This document shows positions 49,145-61,150 of a DNA stretch of 64,000 bases, piece by piece; within the stretch, counting starts at the first letter, position 1, and the number at the start of each line of letters is the position of its first letter. A program made the translations under genes and the position numbers. Below the pieces are notes generated by a model. That model saw only the letters and a program-made list of their open reading frames with translations. It had not been told where the DNA came from and searched no databases. The stretch is from assembly GCA_038496675.1 (NCBI GenBank), contig CM076648.1, forward strand, positions 20,146,365-20,210,364, given 5' to 3'. This DNA comes from Rachycentron canadum (lineage: Eukaryota; Chordata; Actinopteri; Carangiformes; Rachycentridae).

Positions 49145-49540
49145 GCCGTACTTGTGTCAAGGGGCTTGAACTAGCATTCCAAGGCTGCTGTTGCTGTTTC
49201 TGCAGGACAACTTCCAAACTATTGTCAGCCTGAGCTCCTGCTTTAATGAGATCAACTGCTTACTTCACCAGTCGCCATGACGATACAGTAAAGCGAACAG
49301 GTTATACGAGAGCTGTTTATGTGGCTTCTTTTAAACCAGTCAACCAGGTGTCATGCTGAAAAAGGGCCTCGTCTTCATCTCCTCCTCTCTTTAATGTACC
49401 TTTTATTTTTCCGTGCTAATAACCAGAAATAAATCACACCCACCCTCTCTTTCAGCGGCACCGACTCCTGGGACAGGTCGTTTTCATGCGCAGTGTCTAC
49501 AGTGTGGAATGTGGGATAATCTGAATGACAAGAGTTGTTG
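49145..49540. other. Non-coding, nothing recognised
   Basis: No gene-like signal is seen. Confidence 0.5.
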
Positions 49541-49544
49541 ACAG

Positions 49545-49723
49545 AAAAAAAAAAAAAAAAAAAAACCCAAAAAAAACAAGAAAATATGCCAAAGTGGGAT
49601 TTGTGTTCTTCAATGCATGGAAGCATGTCACATCTATCCATTTCTCTCTGTGGGATGTTTGGAGGTGGAGGATCAGCAGGACAATTCTGAAAAGTGCCAA
49701 TATTTGGCACACTAGTAAAAAAA

Positions 49724-49756
<33 letters not shown>

Positions 49757-49770
49757 GAAAAGAAAAAAAA
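49545..49770. repeat. Two long A-rich tracts
   Basis: A21 (49545-49565) followed by CCC and A8, then 140 bases later A26 (49717-49742) passing into an AAAG/AAAAG run to 49770. A small perfect hairpin (GTGCCAA-TAT-TTGGCAC, 49694-49710) lies just before the second. The 134-codon minus-strand open frame here is poly-Phe from the T side and is not a gene. Confidence 0.93.
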
Positions 49771-49779
49771 CGGAGGCAA

Positions 49780-52215
49780 GGCTATTCATCTACTTGTGTG
49801 GGAGAAGAGGGAGTATCTTACCAAACATCACTCAACAAGAGAGAGGTTTCTGCTGCCTACTCTTGAACAAGAACAACAGCCCCGGTCCGCCCTCACTCTG
49901 CAGCCAAACCAGCTCAGAGGAGGAAACAGCTCCACTCAGCAGAGGATGGAAACTCCCACTGCTTCATGCACTGCAAAACTATCGCTTATCCTAAATCTGA
50001 CATTTCCAGTATATATCAAAACTGCAGAACATTTTGCACCACTGCGAAGCACAAGAAAATAATAAACAGAAAAGGATCATTTGCTTGCAGGATAAATTGA
50101 TCGCCCAGTCAAGAGAGCATCTGAGGGACAGAGGGAAACAAATCTTCCACCCATTCAATGGTATTTTGACCCAGATGCTCACTTGTGCTTTGTCTCTATT
50201 GAGAGACCAAAAGATTTATGAGAGGAATATTGAGTTTGTGTACAGACTACCAGTTCTGCTGGCCATTTTATATGTCCCACATAAGGGCAGAGAAGGAAGC
50301 GGAGCACTTTGTCTTCAACGTCTTCCAGTCTATGACGTCTTTGCTTATGAGGATTGGGGGTGAAAAAAAAGAGAGCCCACATGTGTGGCGCCCAGATGAA
50401 ACACAAACACAAACGGGTTTCCTTGTGTTTCTCCCTGAGGACACTTTAGTATGTTTCTGCAGTGTTCACATTTAAGATGCTCATTTTTCAAAGAGGTCAG
50501 GATTAAAAGACTGTGAAATTAAAAAAGAAAATGACCCATTATGATGGGACATTTCTGTCATGGACTGTAGGTGCCCTCTTATCAGAGGATAAAATGTAAT
50601 TATGATATCGAAAGGCCAATTTAGACCCCCCGAAGCCTGTTTAGACACAGTAGAGTTAAGCTAAAATGTTGTTGGGGAAAACGATTTAATCAGAACCACG
50701 AGTGCTTTTATTACTTGTGGAACCACGCTGTAGTCTTTTGTTGTTACTGATGCAATCTGACAAATTAGCGGAGCAGTTTTTGACAGGAAAGAAAATGAAT
50801 CCGAGAGCATCGAGCTGTATTTCCTTTGGAGCAAAACAAAAGCTACAAGTGAGTGATTACAATAATGAACACACCTTATTGATTACGCTACAAAATTATT
50901 CTCTCTGTCGGACTTCAGATTTAAATGGCAGCATTTTGATTAAGTGAATTATCCTCCAATCTTCAGTCTCTGTGTGTGTTGATTGGGGAGATTAGTGAGG
51001 CACAGATCGCTTTAGGGACACTGAATTTATGGTTAATCTGGGCTGCTGATGATGATTGCATGGCTCTTCACCCTGACAATTCATGAACTTAACTCAATAT
51101 TCAGTCCATCTTTGAAAAAGTGGCCCATTAGGATACACAATCAGATGTGCAATTGGAGTAACTGAAATACTGAATATTAATAAAATGTTCAATCAAGTAA
51201 CTAATGGTCAGCAATGGACTTTATTGACCTTTTGAACACCGTCTTGCTCAGAGAAGAAGGTACATGTACTAAGCATTCCAGTAAAATACCACATGGCAGG
51301 GAAGAGATGCCTGAACTGCCTGAACAGCAACCACCATGGCTCCCCCTCCCCTGTATGGATACCACTTTAACAGAGTGGATGAAGGAATATGAGATACGTT
51401 TGGGTTCCTGTGAGTTTCTCTATTCAACTTTTCAAAGCTGTGCCCCAGTCAGGGATTTTTTTTCTATTATTATCTAAAATCCTTTCAGAATCAAAGAACA
51501 AACCGAATCTCAGATGTCTTCTGATTGAGGACAGAAAAAATGTCCCAGGGGGAGTGTTTGGAGTACTGAAGGTCTCACGGCCAGTCAAAAAAAAAAATGT
51601 CACATTGACCTATGATGTCAAATGTCACCAAATTCTAGTTATCTCGAATGGATAACTGTTTCACACGATGAAATATTTTCTATTAAATTATTTCTCATCA
51701 CATTTTGTAAATTGTCCAGAAAGCAAGGTTTGACAAGAAGGCAGAGGTAATTTGTAAGAAAGAAGGAGGTCAAATGCTTTAAATATTAAGAGAGTTGATG
51801 ATCAAGTCGATCTTTTGATCCCACATCATAGTCCTGACCCTCCAACAATTCCTTCAAATTAAATGACAAAATTTGGTCCTGACCAAGAACGACACCTGTG
51901 TCTATGACTGATGTTTTTTTTAGGATCTCAATATACGTGTGGGCAACATTTGGTCCAATTTATGCAAAAAAAAAAAAAAAATCATACAAAAGGTTCACAG
52001 ACAGCAGCTGAAACAGCAGTCTCACATTTGTTGACCCATCTACCTCAACTTCCTCCCTTCTAAGACTTTGTTGCTTTATAATAACAAAACATACACTTTG
52101 CACTCCCACATCCTCCCCAATCATCACTATACATGCTGGATGCTATAAAAAAAACAAACAACAAAAAAAAAAACCTTAGCACAAAAAAACAAACAAACAA
52201 ACAAAAAACTGGCAA
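49780..52215. other. Non-coding; A-runs and (CAAA)n
   Basis: Several overlapping open frames up to 122 codons occur, none with a recognisable domain. An A16 run lies at about 51966 and a (CAAA)n-like tract at about 52182-52206. Confidence 0.5.
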
Positions 52216-52674
52216 CAGTGCTTTGCAGTCTTTTCTAACTCATGGGCCCTTTGAAAATCTCAAAAACCTTGGTGACCCACAACCACACAACAATACCATC
52301 TCACAGCACTTTTAAATTTTAATTGTAACGATGGAACACCTGATTCCCCACCTGTCTGCTGACTCTTGCTTCTGAACTCTCCCTGTTGCTAACCAGCTTT
52401 TCATTTTGACACCCACATAGTGTGCAATCAGACTAAGATAGCACAAAAATGTACAATGCAGTTCATCTGTGACCACATGAAATTTCCTATAACTGCCATG
52501 TCACAATGATATGCCTATATATGAAAAGAAAAAATAATAGTAATTTGTATCTTTTTACTTTTTTCATCATTACATATTTCCCAAAAATGGTGCTGCTTTG
52601 CAAATGATGATGGTTCATTTGTGTTAGCTTCATTGCCCACCAGTGGATCACAGACCACAGGTTGGGAACCACTT
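52216..52674. mobile_element. Non-autonomous hAT-like element
   Basis: The left end starts CAGTGCTTTGCAGTCTTTTC and continues AACTCATGGGCCCTTTGAAA. The right end, reverse-complemented, reads AAGTGGTTCCCAACCTGTGG. Both resemble the CAGTGGTTCCCAACC-type terminal repeat of hAT/Charlie-like elements, in opposite orientation 459 bases apart. There is no transposase frame inside. The 8-bp flanks do not match as a target-site duplication, consistent with an old copy or with a slightly wrong boundary. Confidence 0.55.
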
Positions 52675-52825
52675 TCTTTAACACTGAACGTGATATGGAT
52701 GTCCCCTCTGTCTATCTGACGATTGTACTTGATTCATCAGTTTTTAATCAGGATTTGCTGGGAGACAGTCACTTCAGAGGGCTCGGTCTCAACCCCATCA
52801 CCCCCTTTCACAGGCTGCTGTCCTT

Positions 52826-52848
52826 TCTCTCTCTCTCTCTCTCTCTCT
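52826..52848. repeat. (TC)11 microsatellite
   Basis: A short pure TC tract. Confidence 0.95.
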
Positions 52849-52859
52849 GTACGCGACCA

Positions 52860-55520
52860 CAACAACACTGACCAGCATTGTGTGACTCTTTATATCGGAT
52901 GACAGTGCAAGGTAATGTGCGCAGATTGAACAAGAGTAAGATTTCTCCCCCAGAAGAGGAGGCTTTTTGTCTCCTTTCGTAATCTTTCTCTGTGCGCCGT
53001 GCCCCAGCCTTCTTGGCTTACTTCATTAGTCATGCAGACGTACGGTGGAGGAGAATGGTGGAGTCTTTCATTGAGTTCCTGCAGTCAAATGTACAGAGGT
53101 CGTATGAGTGTGGGGAAGGCACTGAACCTGCTGTACCAAAGTATGCTTGATTCCTGTTTGCTTTGCAGTGTTGATATCCTGTCTATCCATGAAGTTTCAG
53201 GAAACTCGCCCATGGCAGCAAACTCTACAAGATACTCCACAGGGGAATATCCTTTGCTTAAAAACGTGTGTTATGTTTCTGTCGGCACTTTTAGAGATTA
53301 AATCAACTTCTCAACAAATAGATATTCTTTCTTTATTAACTAAGCCAGGAAAGTTGAAGCTACCTGAGGGGGGAGAAGGGACAATCACGTCCACCTTTAT
53401 CCTACACCATGCACCTTTTATTCCTCTTGAACTATGACATCTTCCATTGAACGTTACCTTCATTTTACCTGATGCATAGACACACGTTTGGAACAGGTGA
53501 TGCTGTAACACAAATCTAGACCTGTTGGTTATGGATACCATGCTTATCTCTTTTGCATTGGCATTTGGTGAGTTATTTGTGATTGACTTCAAAGTCACAA
53601 AGTTTCAAGTATCCTTTGATTGGACTGAGAAGGTGCTGGCATTTCAGCATTACTGTTACCTGGGTGTTGAATTTTAAGGAATAATCTTGTTACAACCCGT
53701 AACAATAGCTTGTGCGAACATAACATTGAACACAGATGCCTGCTCTTGTTTCTGTTTTAGATACTGTACATCCCCCTGTACGCTCAAATTAGTGCATGAG
53801 CCAACCTCAGTGGCCTGTGCCCAGGAGTGACAGGAGTGACATTTTCAGTCCTGCTCCAAACTGTCATTATCTCTTGGGTGAAGAGGGCACAGAAGGTCAA
53901 ACTGCCACTACTATTAGATTCAAAGTGCCACTTTGAAGGAAACAATACCTGCTACATGCTGAGTGCCACTAGTCAAAGGTGATAAATGAGAGCTGCTTTA
54001 AGTTAGATTTAAGGACCTTGTAGTTTTTTTCCCCGGGAACAGATCTAACTAGGTGATCCAGATGATCACTCAAGCTTTTCTGCATGCTGGGAAAGGCAAT
54101 GCCTGCACAAGACCTTCAACAGAGGCAGACAGGAACACGGCCAAGTCAGACCAGTCAGCATCTCCTATCAGCAGGATTATCTTGAGGGGTGTTTTCACTT
54201 TGTTTATGCTATGTGATCCAAAGAAAGTACATTATAATCCTTAGTAATAGGGACCAAGGGCAACCCCCAGACTTTAGGACTTTGTGGACTTTAGGAAAAA
54301 GATGTTCCCTTTGTGCCAGCAAAGGTATCCTGTTTGTTGGATGTCCTGTTTGGTGTTGGATAACTCAGTTGCCCTTGTGTTGTCTCTCTATTTGGGAAAG
54401 AAACAGCAATATCCCTGTTGGCAGTATTTTATTGTTTTTTCTTGAGGAAAGACTGGGTTTCCACCTGGCCCCTGATGGACATTACACTGCAATGAAAAGC
54501 TACTGAAGACGCGGAGAAAGCAAAGAAGTGTGTGAACACAGAAAAAGTACACCGAAGGTTACCATTGCTCAGCATGGGACACATTGTTCCCATTTGGTGG
54601 GGCTTCTGGAGCAACCTTGGAAAGGCTTCAGTGGCGTTGCAGTGGTCATGTGACTGTGTAAGGCCAATAGCAAGTGGCTAATAGTGCATGAGCTAATGAA
54701 TTTATTCTTGATTTCTGCTAGAGTACATTACTAGCACAGGTTAGGAAACTATCACATATATCTGTAATTAGAAGTTGAGCAGGTGTTAGACCGAGAACGC
54801 TCTGCTGCCTGCAAGTATAATCATAATGTTGGTAAATGTCAGTACCAGCAATCTGAATTCAATTTCAAGATGTTATTACACGTTTCCTGGAGCAATTTAA
54901 AGTAGCTTCTTGGACATTTTGTTCTATTTTGTCCTGTTTTGTATTGCTGACAAAAATATTTAAGTCGCTGCTCAACTAATGGACCCCCCCTCACTTCTAT
55001 TATCATGTCATCAACCCAGTTAATAATGCAATACAGTATGTCAAAAAATACTCTGAGTGTTCAGTCTTTCGAAAGATCTCATGGTCTCATTGCAAACCAT
55101 TCAAACCAGGGACAAAAATTCATATAATTTAGGCTACACATGAAACTGCTGGTCCCAATAAATAATGAATGTGTCAAACAATGCAGACCTCTCCTTTATT
55201 TTACCAAAGAGCAAACAATTATCACATTATATAGCACAAGGGCGCAAAAAAGAAAAGAAAAAAAAATCACATGGCAGCTGGTCAACATTTAATGAATTAA
55301 TTTTTAGGAGCTATATTTTGGTTTTAAATTATTCCACTATAGAGAAATACATACTGTAGCCACAAAAAGAGTAGTGGTTGTTCATGAATACAGCAAATTC
55401 TGCTGCCTGGAAACAAATTTATTTCTATTGGACCAGGGTCTCACCTGCTCTTTTTGCACCCACTTGGTATGCACCCAAACTACCTTTCAAAGATAACAGT
55501 TCACAGCGAGTAGGGAATAG
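52860..55520. other. Non-coding, nothing recognised
   Basis: Several 60-105 codon open frames, none with a domain pattern or splice context that convinces me. Confidence 0.45.
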
Positions 55521-55529
55521 TGAGAAGGA

Positions 55530-55849
55530 GTGAATCAGATTAAGGGGGCAGGGAGCGTCCTGGAGAGCCATCCGGAGACAGGCTTGGACGTGGCAGGAAA
55601 CGGGGCAAGTGGAGCTGGGGCGCAGGAAACAATAGGTAAGGTGGGAAACCAAGCAAAAACACGGAGCTGAACAGGAATCTCAAACAGGAGCCGGAACGTT
55701 TTCCACATGGAGTGAAACAACAAACCGGTGAAGACTGAAGAGAGGAGGACTGTGTTCTTAAACAGGAGAGAGCGGCTTGTGGCAATCAGCGTGATCTTCA
55801 TCAGGCGTGTGAGTTTGCAGGAGAGGGGAAGAGCCATGCCCAGGCAGAG

Positions 55850-55921
<72 letters not shown>

Positions 55922-56110
55922 CAGTGTGACTCAGGATAACTGGAGACGTACACAGCTAATGAGGAAAGAGAAAAAACACAAGGGAAATGGACAATCCTAT
56001 GGAGGATCCTAACAGGTACTGGACATGACGACTAAAGTTGAGTGAGGTGGAGGACGGTCGCAGCGATGACGAGACATGACAACAGATGTTAGATTTCGAC
56101 AGCGGCAATG
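55530..56110. repeat. GA-rich dispersed-repeat-like block around (AC)34
   Basis: The block is purine-rich and GC-richer than its flanks, with wording typical of dispersed fish repeats (GTGGCAGGAAACGGGGCAAG, AAAAACACGGAGCTGAACAG, CTTCATCAGGCGTGTGAGTT). It surrounds a long AC tract. It may be related in type to the block at 4.61-4.87 kb; no family name is given. Confidence 0.4.
55852..55920. repeat. (AC)34 microsatellite
   Basis: The longest pure dinucleotide tract in the window (about 69 bases). Open frames through it (poly-VC or poly-HT) are artefacts. Confidence 0.99.
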
Positions 56111-56254
56111 CGACTGAGCTCAGATTGTTGACTGAAAACGCCCTGAAGTCAGCTGCTTACAAAAAGTGGCATGAAAGTGGGGGAGGGGAGTGAGAGAGAA
56201 TTGTGAATGAAAGAGGCAAAGAGATAGAAACATGACGTTTCCACGACTACTGAC

Positions 56255-56295
56255 TACATCAACAACAAAAAAATAAATAAATAGATAAATAAAAA
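56255..56295. repeat. (AAAT)n-like A-rich tract
   Basis: An AAAT/AGAT-type imperfect tetranucleotide run. Similar short tracts occur near 26.20, 33.40 and 44.92 kb. Confidence 0.85.
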
Positions 56296-56299
56296 TCAC

Positions 56300-57085
56300 C
56301 ATGAGGGAGATTTAGTCAGGTCTTTGCCCAGAAAATGAACTGACAGCATATTTTCTTATTAAAAGTTAGTGACTGCAAGTTAATTCAAGCTTTCATATCC
56401 AACTATGCTTCTGTGCTGTGCAAGTTGTTATATTAAAATTGACTTCATTTTCCCATAGCAATAAACAAGAGTTAAGAGACTGTAAGTCATCTAATATAAA
56501 ATTGCAGGGTTGGACAGCCCCATGGAGAATCAGTTGATAAAGAAAGACAGAAGGATTTGATAGTACCCAACAGAGTGAATGGTCATAGAAGAACCAGGAT
56601 GACTTTTTTCCTGGGTATTAAGGGCAGATTTTCTAGTTTAAAACCCACAGTGTTAGCTCCAAATCCAACTCCCAGGCAACACAGAGATTACATTTCGATG
56701 AAATTTGCTGTCATGTTTTTATACTTATAGGAAATAATATTTGTCCCCCCCCAATCTTAAATGAAGAGTGGCGTGGGAATACCAGTGCAAGTGAAACATG
56801 AAATTGAAAAGTCTTCCTGTTAGAGAAAAGTGTAAAATTGAGATGACAGGCATCTGTATTGACAGAGAATGAAATTGAAAGCATTTTTTTACCACCAAGG
56901 TTACAAACTATTATAAATTTATATTGAACAGATGCTGAACACTGTGTTAAAAAAGCAACTTGAAGACAAAAAAACCTTGGTTTGGAGCTTTCAGATTAAG
57001 CGTACAGTACGCCATCAAACTACAGCGGTTGTTCCACCTTACCTCTCCTGTCTTGTCGATAAGTGTATTTAAAGTTGTATGCTTT
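56300..57085. other. Non-coding, nothing recognised
   Basis: AT-rich sequence without gene-like signal. Confidence 0.5.
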
Positions 57086-57087
57086 AC

Positions 57088-57090
<3 letters not shown>

Positions 57091-57121
<31 letters not shown>
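57091..57121. repeat. (AC)15 microsatellite
   Basis: A pure AC tract of about 31 bases. Confidence 0.98.
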
Positions 57122-57123
<2 letters not shown>

Positions 57124-57124
57124 A

Positions 57125-58530
57125 ATGACATGTGCACACTGTAATTTTAGCACACAATACACAGTGCCACCTTGGTATAAGTCTCACAGTTAACCTTCAT
57201 CCCTTCCTTGTACAATGCTCTTTGCTGTCAGGTATGACAGTAGTACAGAACACAATATCTCAAGAAAAGTATTTTCATCACAGCCTAATTCAAACCTTAC
57301 TGCAACAGTGGTAATGAGCACTGAAAAGCCACAGTTTAAATTTCTCCTCACTTTTTCCTCACTACATGACAGTGTGTGACACTTTGCATGACAGAAAAAA
57401 CGAGGTTTGAGCTTTGATCATCTGTCTTTGTCAAACTCCACTGCCAATTTGATACTTTAGTTTTACTCCTCAGCAGTATACTTGGCATAAGATCATATGT
57501 CAAAAGGTCCATTTTTCAAGTTTTCACATTCATCAAAAATAAAACTGAAATATTTAATTTGCTTGTAAACACATTTGTGTCCTGCTCTCTGTCAGTAATA
57601 TAATAATGTTGACTCTCTAAATCTCATCATCAACATGCCAGGGCAATCGCCACTGTCTGCAAATATGTGACTCCTTTCTGAAAATTAATCAACTGAACAG
57701 GACATAAGCTTCTGGTAGCAAAATAAACATTTACTGTCAGCTGAGTGATTCCATGTGGTGTTTATTTAAGCATTTAGGTAATCTGGGTAAGGTGACTGCC
57801 AGCTTAGAAGTGAAATGTCATTTGACATATTTCATACCTGCTGTGATTATCCAGGTCCGCTGTATGGTATAAGCTCATTGGACTGCATGTGTCAGGGCTG
57901 TGTAGAAAATTACTGCAGAGTGCTGTATCGTAAGGCAGAAAAGGTAATACGCTACGAAATGGAACAAATTAACAGGCAAATGGACAAATAAATTAGCTTG
58001 AGAGGTGCCTCATTGAGGAACAACACAAGAACAAACATTGCTGTGGTGCGTGAGGTAGAGGCTGAAGAGAGACAGGAGTTTATTTTTACAGAAAAAATAT
58101 AAGGTAGCATCTGCTAACCAGGCAAAGACAAAGAAGAAACTGGCAGCCCTCCACCAGAAAGACCTAGATCAGATGCCAGTGGCTATTTTCAGTATTTCAG
58201 ACTTTGACTTGACAGAATCTTTTATGTTTCACACTTTGATTTTTCTACGCATTAAGTAAATGAAAAATAAAGTGTTAATTTGTGAGTTTCAGAAGAACTT
58301 GTAGAAAACTACACACTGATTATATACAACACGCACAACTACACACAAAAGGGCTGACAGAAGAGATTTAATTCAAGCCACAAAAAGCAATTGTACTCTA
58401 AGAAAACCGACACACATATAACGGCAGAATAAATAAACTCTAGGAGCATGCTAATGCCCCTACAACAGCTGAATGGTTTTTCACTCATTTCTATTCTTAT
58501 CATCATTTTGTCATCTAGTCTCATGATATA
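57125..58530. other. Non-coding, nothing recognised
   Basis: AT-rich sequence without gene-like signal. Confidence 0.5.
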
Positions 58531-58537
58531 TTACCTC

Positions 58538-58616
58538 AAGATAAGATAAATAAGATGTGCTGTACCTTTATTGATCCCCTGAGGGGGAAATTCAATTTGA
58601 CACAGCAGCACAAGGG
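58538..58616 (-). mobile_element. LINE 3' tail with hairpin (L2/Rex1-like), minus strand
   Basis: On the minus strand the segment reads TTTGACACAGC reversed into GAATTTCCCCCTCAGGGGAT, then CAATAAAGGTACAGCAC, then an ATCTTATTTATCTTATCT tail. A TTCCCC-loop-GGGGA hairpin followed by CAATAAAG and a short ATCTT-type repeat is the usual end of several teleost LINE families. The body is 5'-truncated and no reverse transcriptase is present. The clade is a guess; the tail is clear. Confidence 0.7.
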
Positions 58617-58688
58617 AATGTTATCGACATCAAAGATTTCCATATGTGAGAACTCATTAAAAGCTGGATTGAGCAGTGCTTTTCATTC

Positions 58689-58716
58689 CACTGAATATGA
58701 CTATTCATATTCAGTG
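58689..58716. repeat. 12-bp perfect inverted repeat, 4-nt loop
   Basis: CACTGAATATGA (58689-58700), loop CTAT, then TCATATTCAGTG (58705-58716). Confidence 0.93.
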
Positions 58717-58719
58717 CAT

Positions 58720-59760
58720 CTCCTTTGTCAAGCACCATCAAGGACATGGCTTCATTAATTCTTTTTCAGTGCGCAATAGAAAACAAAATCTTTTCTTTTG
58801 CAGTTTTTCTATTGACTATGGGTCTTGATGATTTTAGGCTTAACTATAATTGCCCATAGTTTTAGTTGAGATTTGATAAATAATTCATGTTATTCAGTCT
58901 CATGCTTGCCAGAGGAATATCTTGCTTGCTGGACAAATGCGTAGCTCTTTCCTGTCACACAAGAAACAGCAATAAATCTCAAAATTATTGCAGTTAAAAA
59001 TGAAATTCAGCCCCTGTGACTTGGCTGACTTTTGATAGGTGAAGATGAATCATTTCCAATTTTGCATAGTCTTCACTATAGGGGTAGGGGTGGGGGGTGA
59101 AGCTGTCCATTGCTCAAGCTGTTTGTTCCACACACAGCACAATTTTAGGAGTCAGGCTGGGGCTCGCAAATCAGGACTTTGAACAAAATAGTGAGGATCT
59201 GCTGTGAATCAAAAATGTTCTGGAAACTATTTTTGCACATTTTAAGAAAGATAATGTCATAAACATGACGCTTATCTGAGTCACAAACAAAAACAAAGAC
59301 CTCAAATGGAGGACATATCATATTTATCTGTTTTCACGAATGTACTAGAATGACATTTGAGACTGAATGTGTTTTCACTGGGGTTTAAAGTTATGCATAT
59401 TGCAAACCAGTGCAGAGGTAACTCACAATGATGGCAGCATCAGGCCTTGAGAAGCAAGTTCTGGTGCTGTCAAGGTATCGGTTGTCAGATTAAAGGTAAA
59501 GCAATTTTGAAAAAAAAAAAAGGATCCGCTACTTAACAGATTCTTGTCTCCCACTGATCACTTCTGTGACACCTTGTAAACACCCTCCTCTCATGTCTCT
59601 GACACCTGTCTTCAAAATCATTTTCATCTCCAAGTAACACAAACACTGGCTGTGCCTTCTTCCAGAGACGATTCAATTCTCAACCAGGTAATTACTGAGG
59701 TAAACACAAAACACTGTAAAACCAAGTTAACCCAGGGTCTTGTTTCAAGACACACACAAG
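58720..59760. other. Non-coding, nothing recognised
   Basis: A short G-rich patch (GGGGTAGGGGTGGGGGG, about 59080-59097) and an A-run near 59510. No gene. Confidence 0.5.
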
Positions 59761-59764
59761 ACAG

Positions 59765-60512
59765 CACATTCAGAAAGTATTTAGACTTTACTATTGTTAG
59801 TATTATCTTTTTTTCAAATCTCGTTATGTTGAAGCTTTGTTAAAGTCCTTTTAGTACAAATTTTTACTCATTTTGAGTCCAATAAAAATAAAAACTGAAT
59901 GTTAGATACATTTGATTTGAACTTTTGGCCCAGTTGGAGGTCCTGAGCGCTCCAGACCTGATTTCAATTAATCTCTGTACTTTGTTGTGTTAAATTTTTT
60001 CCTAAACCCTGACCAATCCCTGTCCCTGTCCCCACAGCATGATGCCTAACCACCACCACCACCACCATGCCTCACCGTTAGGATGGCATGAGGCAGGTGA
60101 TGATGGGTGTCTGGTTTCCTTTTGACACCACGCTCAGAAATGAGGCCAAACTGTTCAATCTTGGGTTCATTCGCCTGGAAAATCTTGTTTCCTGCAGTCT
60201 GAGAGTCCTTTTAGGCGCTTTTTTGAAAACTGTCACTGAGGAGAGGCTCCCCTCCTGCCTCTCAGCCATAAAGCCCAGATTGGTGAAGTGCTGCAGTGAT
60301 GGCTGTCCTCTCAAAGGTTTCCTGCCACTGAGCTCCACAGGAAATTCCTTTGACATCATGGCTTGGTTTTTGCTGCAATACATATTGTCAAACGTGAGAC
60401 CTTATCTACAGCTGTGTCTTTACAATAGGTGGACTCCAACCAAGGTGTAGAAACATCTCAAAGGTGAGCAAAAGAAATGGGAGACTCCTGAGTGAAATTT
60501 CATGTCTGAATA
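59765..60512 (-). mobile_element. Internally deleted Tc1-like DNA transposon
   Basis: In order, the segment matches a Tc1-like family abundant in fishes: CATTCAGAAAGTATTTAGAC at one end; GGAGGTCCTGAGCGCTCCAG; CCCCACAGCATGATGC; CTGTTCAATCTTGGGTTCAT; TCTGAGAGTCCTTTTAGGCG; GAGCTCCACAGG then CCTTTGACATCATGGCTTGG; GGTGGACTCCAACCAAG; GTAGAAACATCTCAAAGGTG; and TCTGAATAG at the other end. The transposase lies on the minus strand. It starts MSKEFPVELSG, but at about 60320-60335 the frame jumps to a later part, so most of the N-terminal DNA-binding region is gone. Where the first catalytic Asp is expected, the codon at 60169-60171 reads Asn (ANEPKIEQFG against the usual SDETKIELFG). Further frameshifts and a stop in the HGGG region confirm it is dead. 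It could still have moved in trans before decay. Confidence 0.88.
60049..60067. repeat. (ACC)6 trinucleotide tract inside the transposon
   Basis: The family consensus has only about two CCA units at this place (the HGG codons of the transposase on the minus strand). Here the run is about six, so the tract has grown in this copy. Confidence 0.85.
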
Positions 60513-60514
60513 GC

Positions 60515-61150
60515 CCACTTCAGTTTTTTTCCTTGAACTTAATCAGCAAAATAATCTAGAATTTAGTTTTTTTATTTCGTCACTACAGGGGATGGGATGA
60601 TACCACTGTTAAAAAATGCCACTGTTAGTGGGGTTAAATAGAGTCTGAGAAAGTCAGTAATGGATGTAAAAGAGAAAAGAGTGCTGGAGGGAAAGAGCTG
60701 AGAGGAATGGAGAGGATAGATGGCCCTAACCAGACCAATGACTCTTCTTACACAGGTCCACTGGAAATGAAAGCGAGATGGAGTAAATATGAGGAGAAAA
60801 ATGAGGCACTGAAGGGGAGAGAAAGGTAAAAGGTGGCAGGGGGGAGACTGAAGGCCAAGGGGATGAATGCCAGTGAGAATGAATAAAGAGCGAGGTGGCA
60901 CAGCCTGGAGGGTTTCTCTGAATTAGTTATTTAAGAAGAAGGTGGAAAGCTGAATAAGATTTGTGACAAGAAGGAAGAATGTGATCAAGGATTTACATTT
61001 TAGAGCAGAGGCAGGGAACCTTTTAAGCCTGTTTTGACCAGTTTTCTCTTTATTATAGATAGTTTACATATTGTATCTGATGCTGTTTTGCTCTTAAGAA
61101 CATATTTTGACAGATCACGTGATTTTGTGATATTTATCTGAAAGTGGCCA
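60515..61150. other. Purine-rich non-coding DNA
   Basis: Bases 60640-60900 are strongly purine-biased on the plus strand (GGAGGGAAAGAGCTGAGAGG and similar). The 109-codon minus-strand open frame is the Ser/Pro/Leu-rich shadow of this bias. Confidence 0.55.

Noticed and set aside
49375..49779. 134-codon minus-strand open frame
   Set aside because: Mostly poly-Phe and Leu read from T runs; no domain.
55535..55921. 128-codon minus-strand open frame
   Set aside because: Begins as a Cys-Val repeat from the (AC)34 tract and continues in a GA-rich repeat block.
60078..60450. 101- and 120-codon open frames on opposite strands
   Set aside because: Both lie in the decayed Tc1-like element; the minus one is broken transposase and the plus one its shadow.
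60999..61030. CAGAGGCAGGGAACC-like string as a hAT end
   Set aside because: A single short match with no opposed partner; it leads into the LINE tail region instead.
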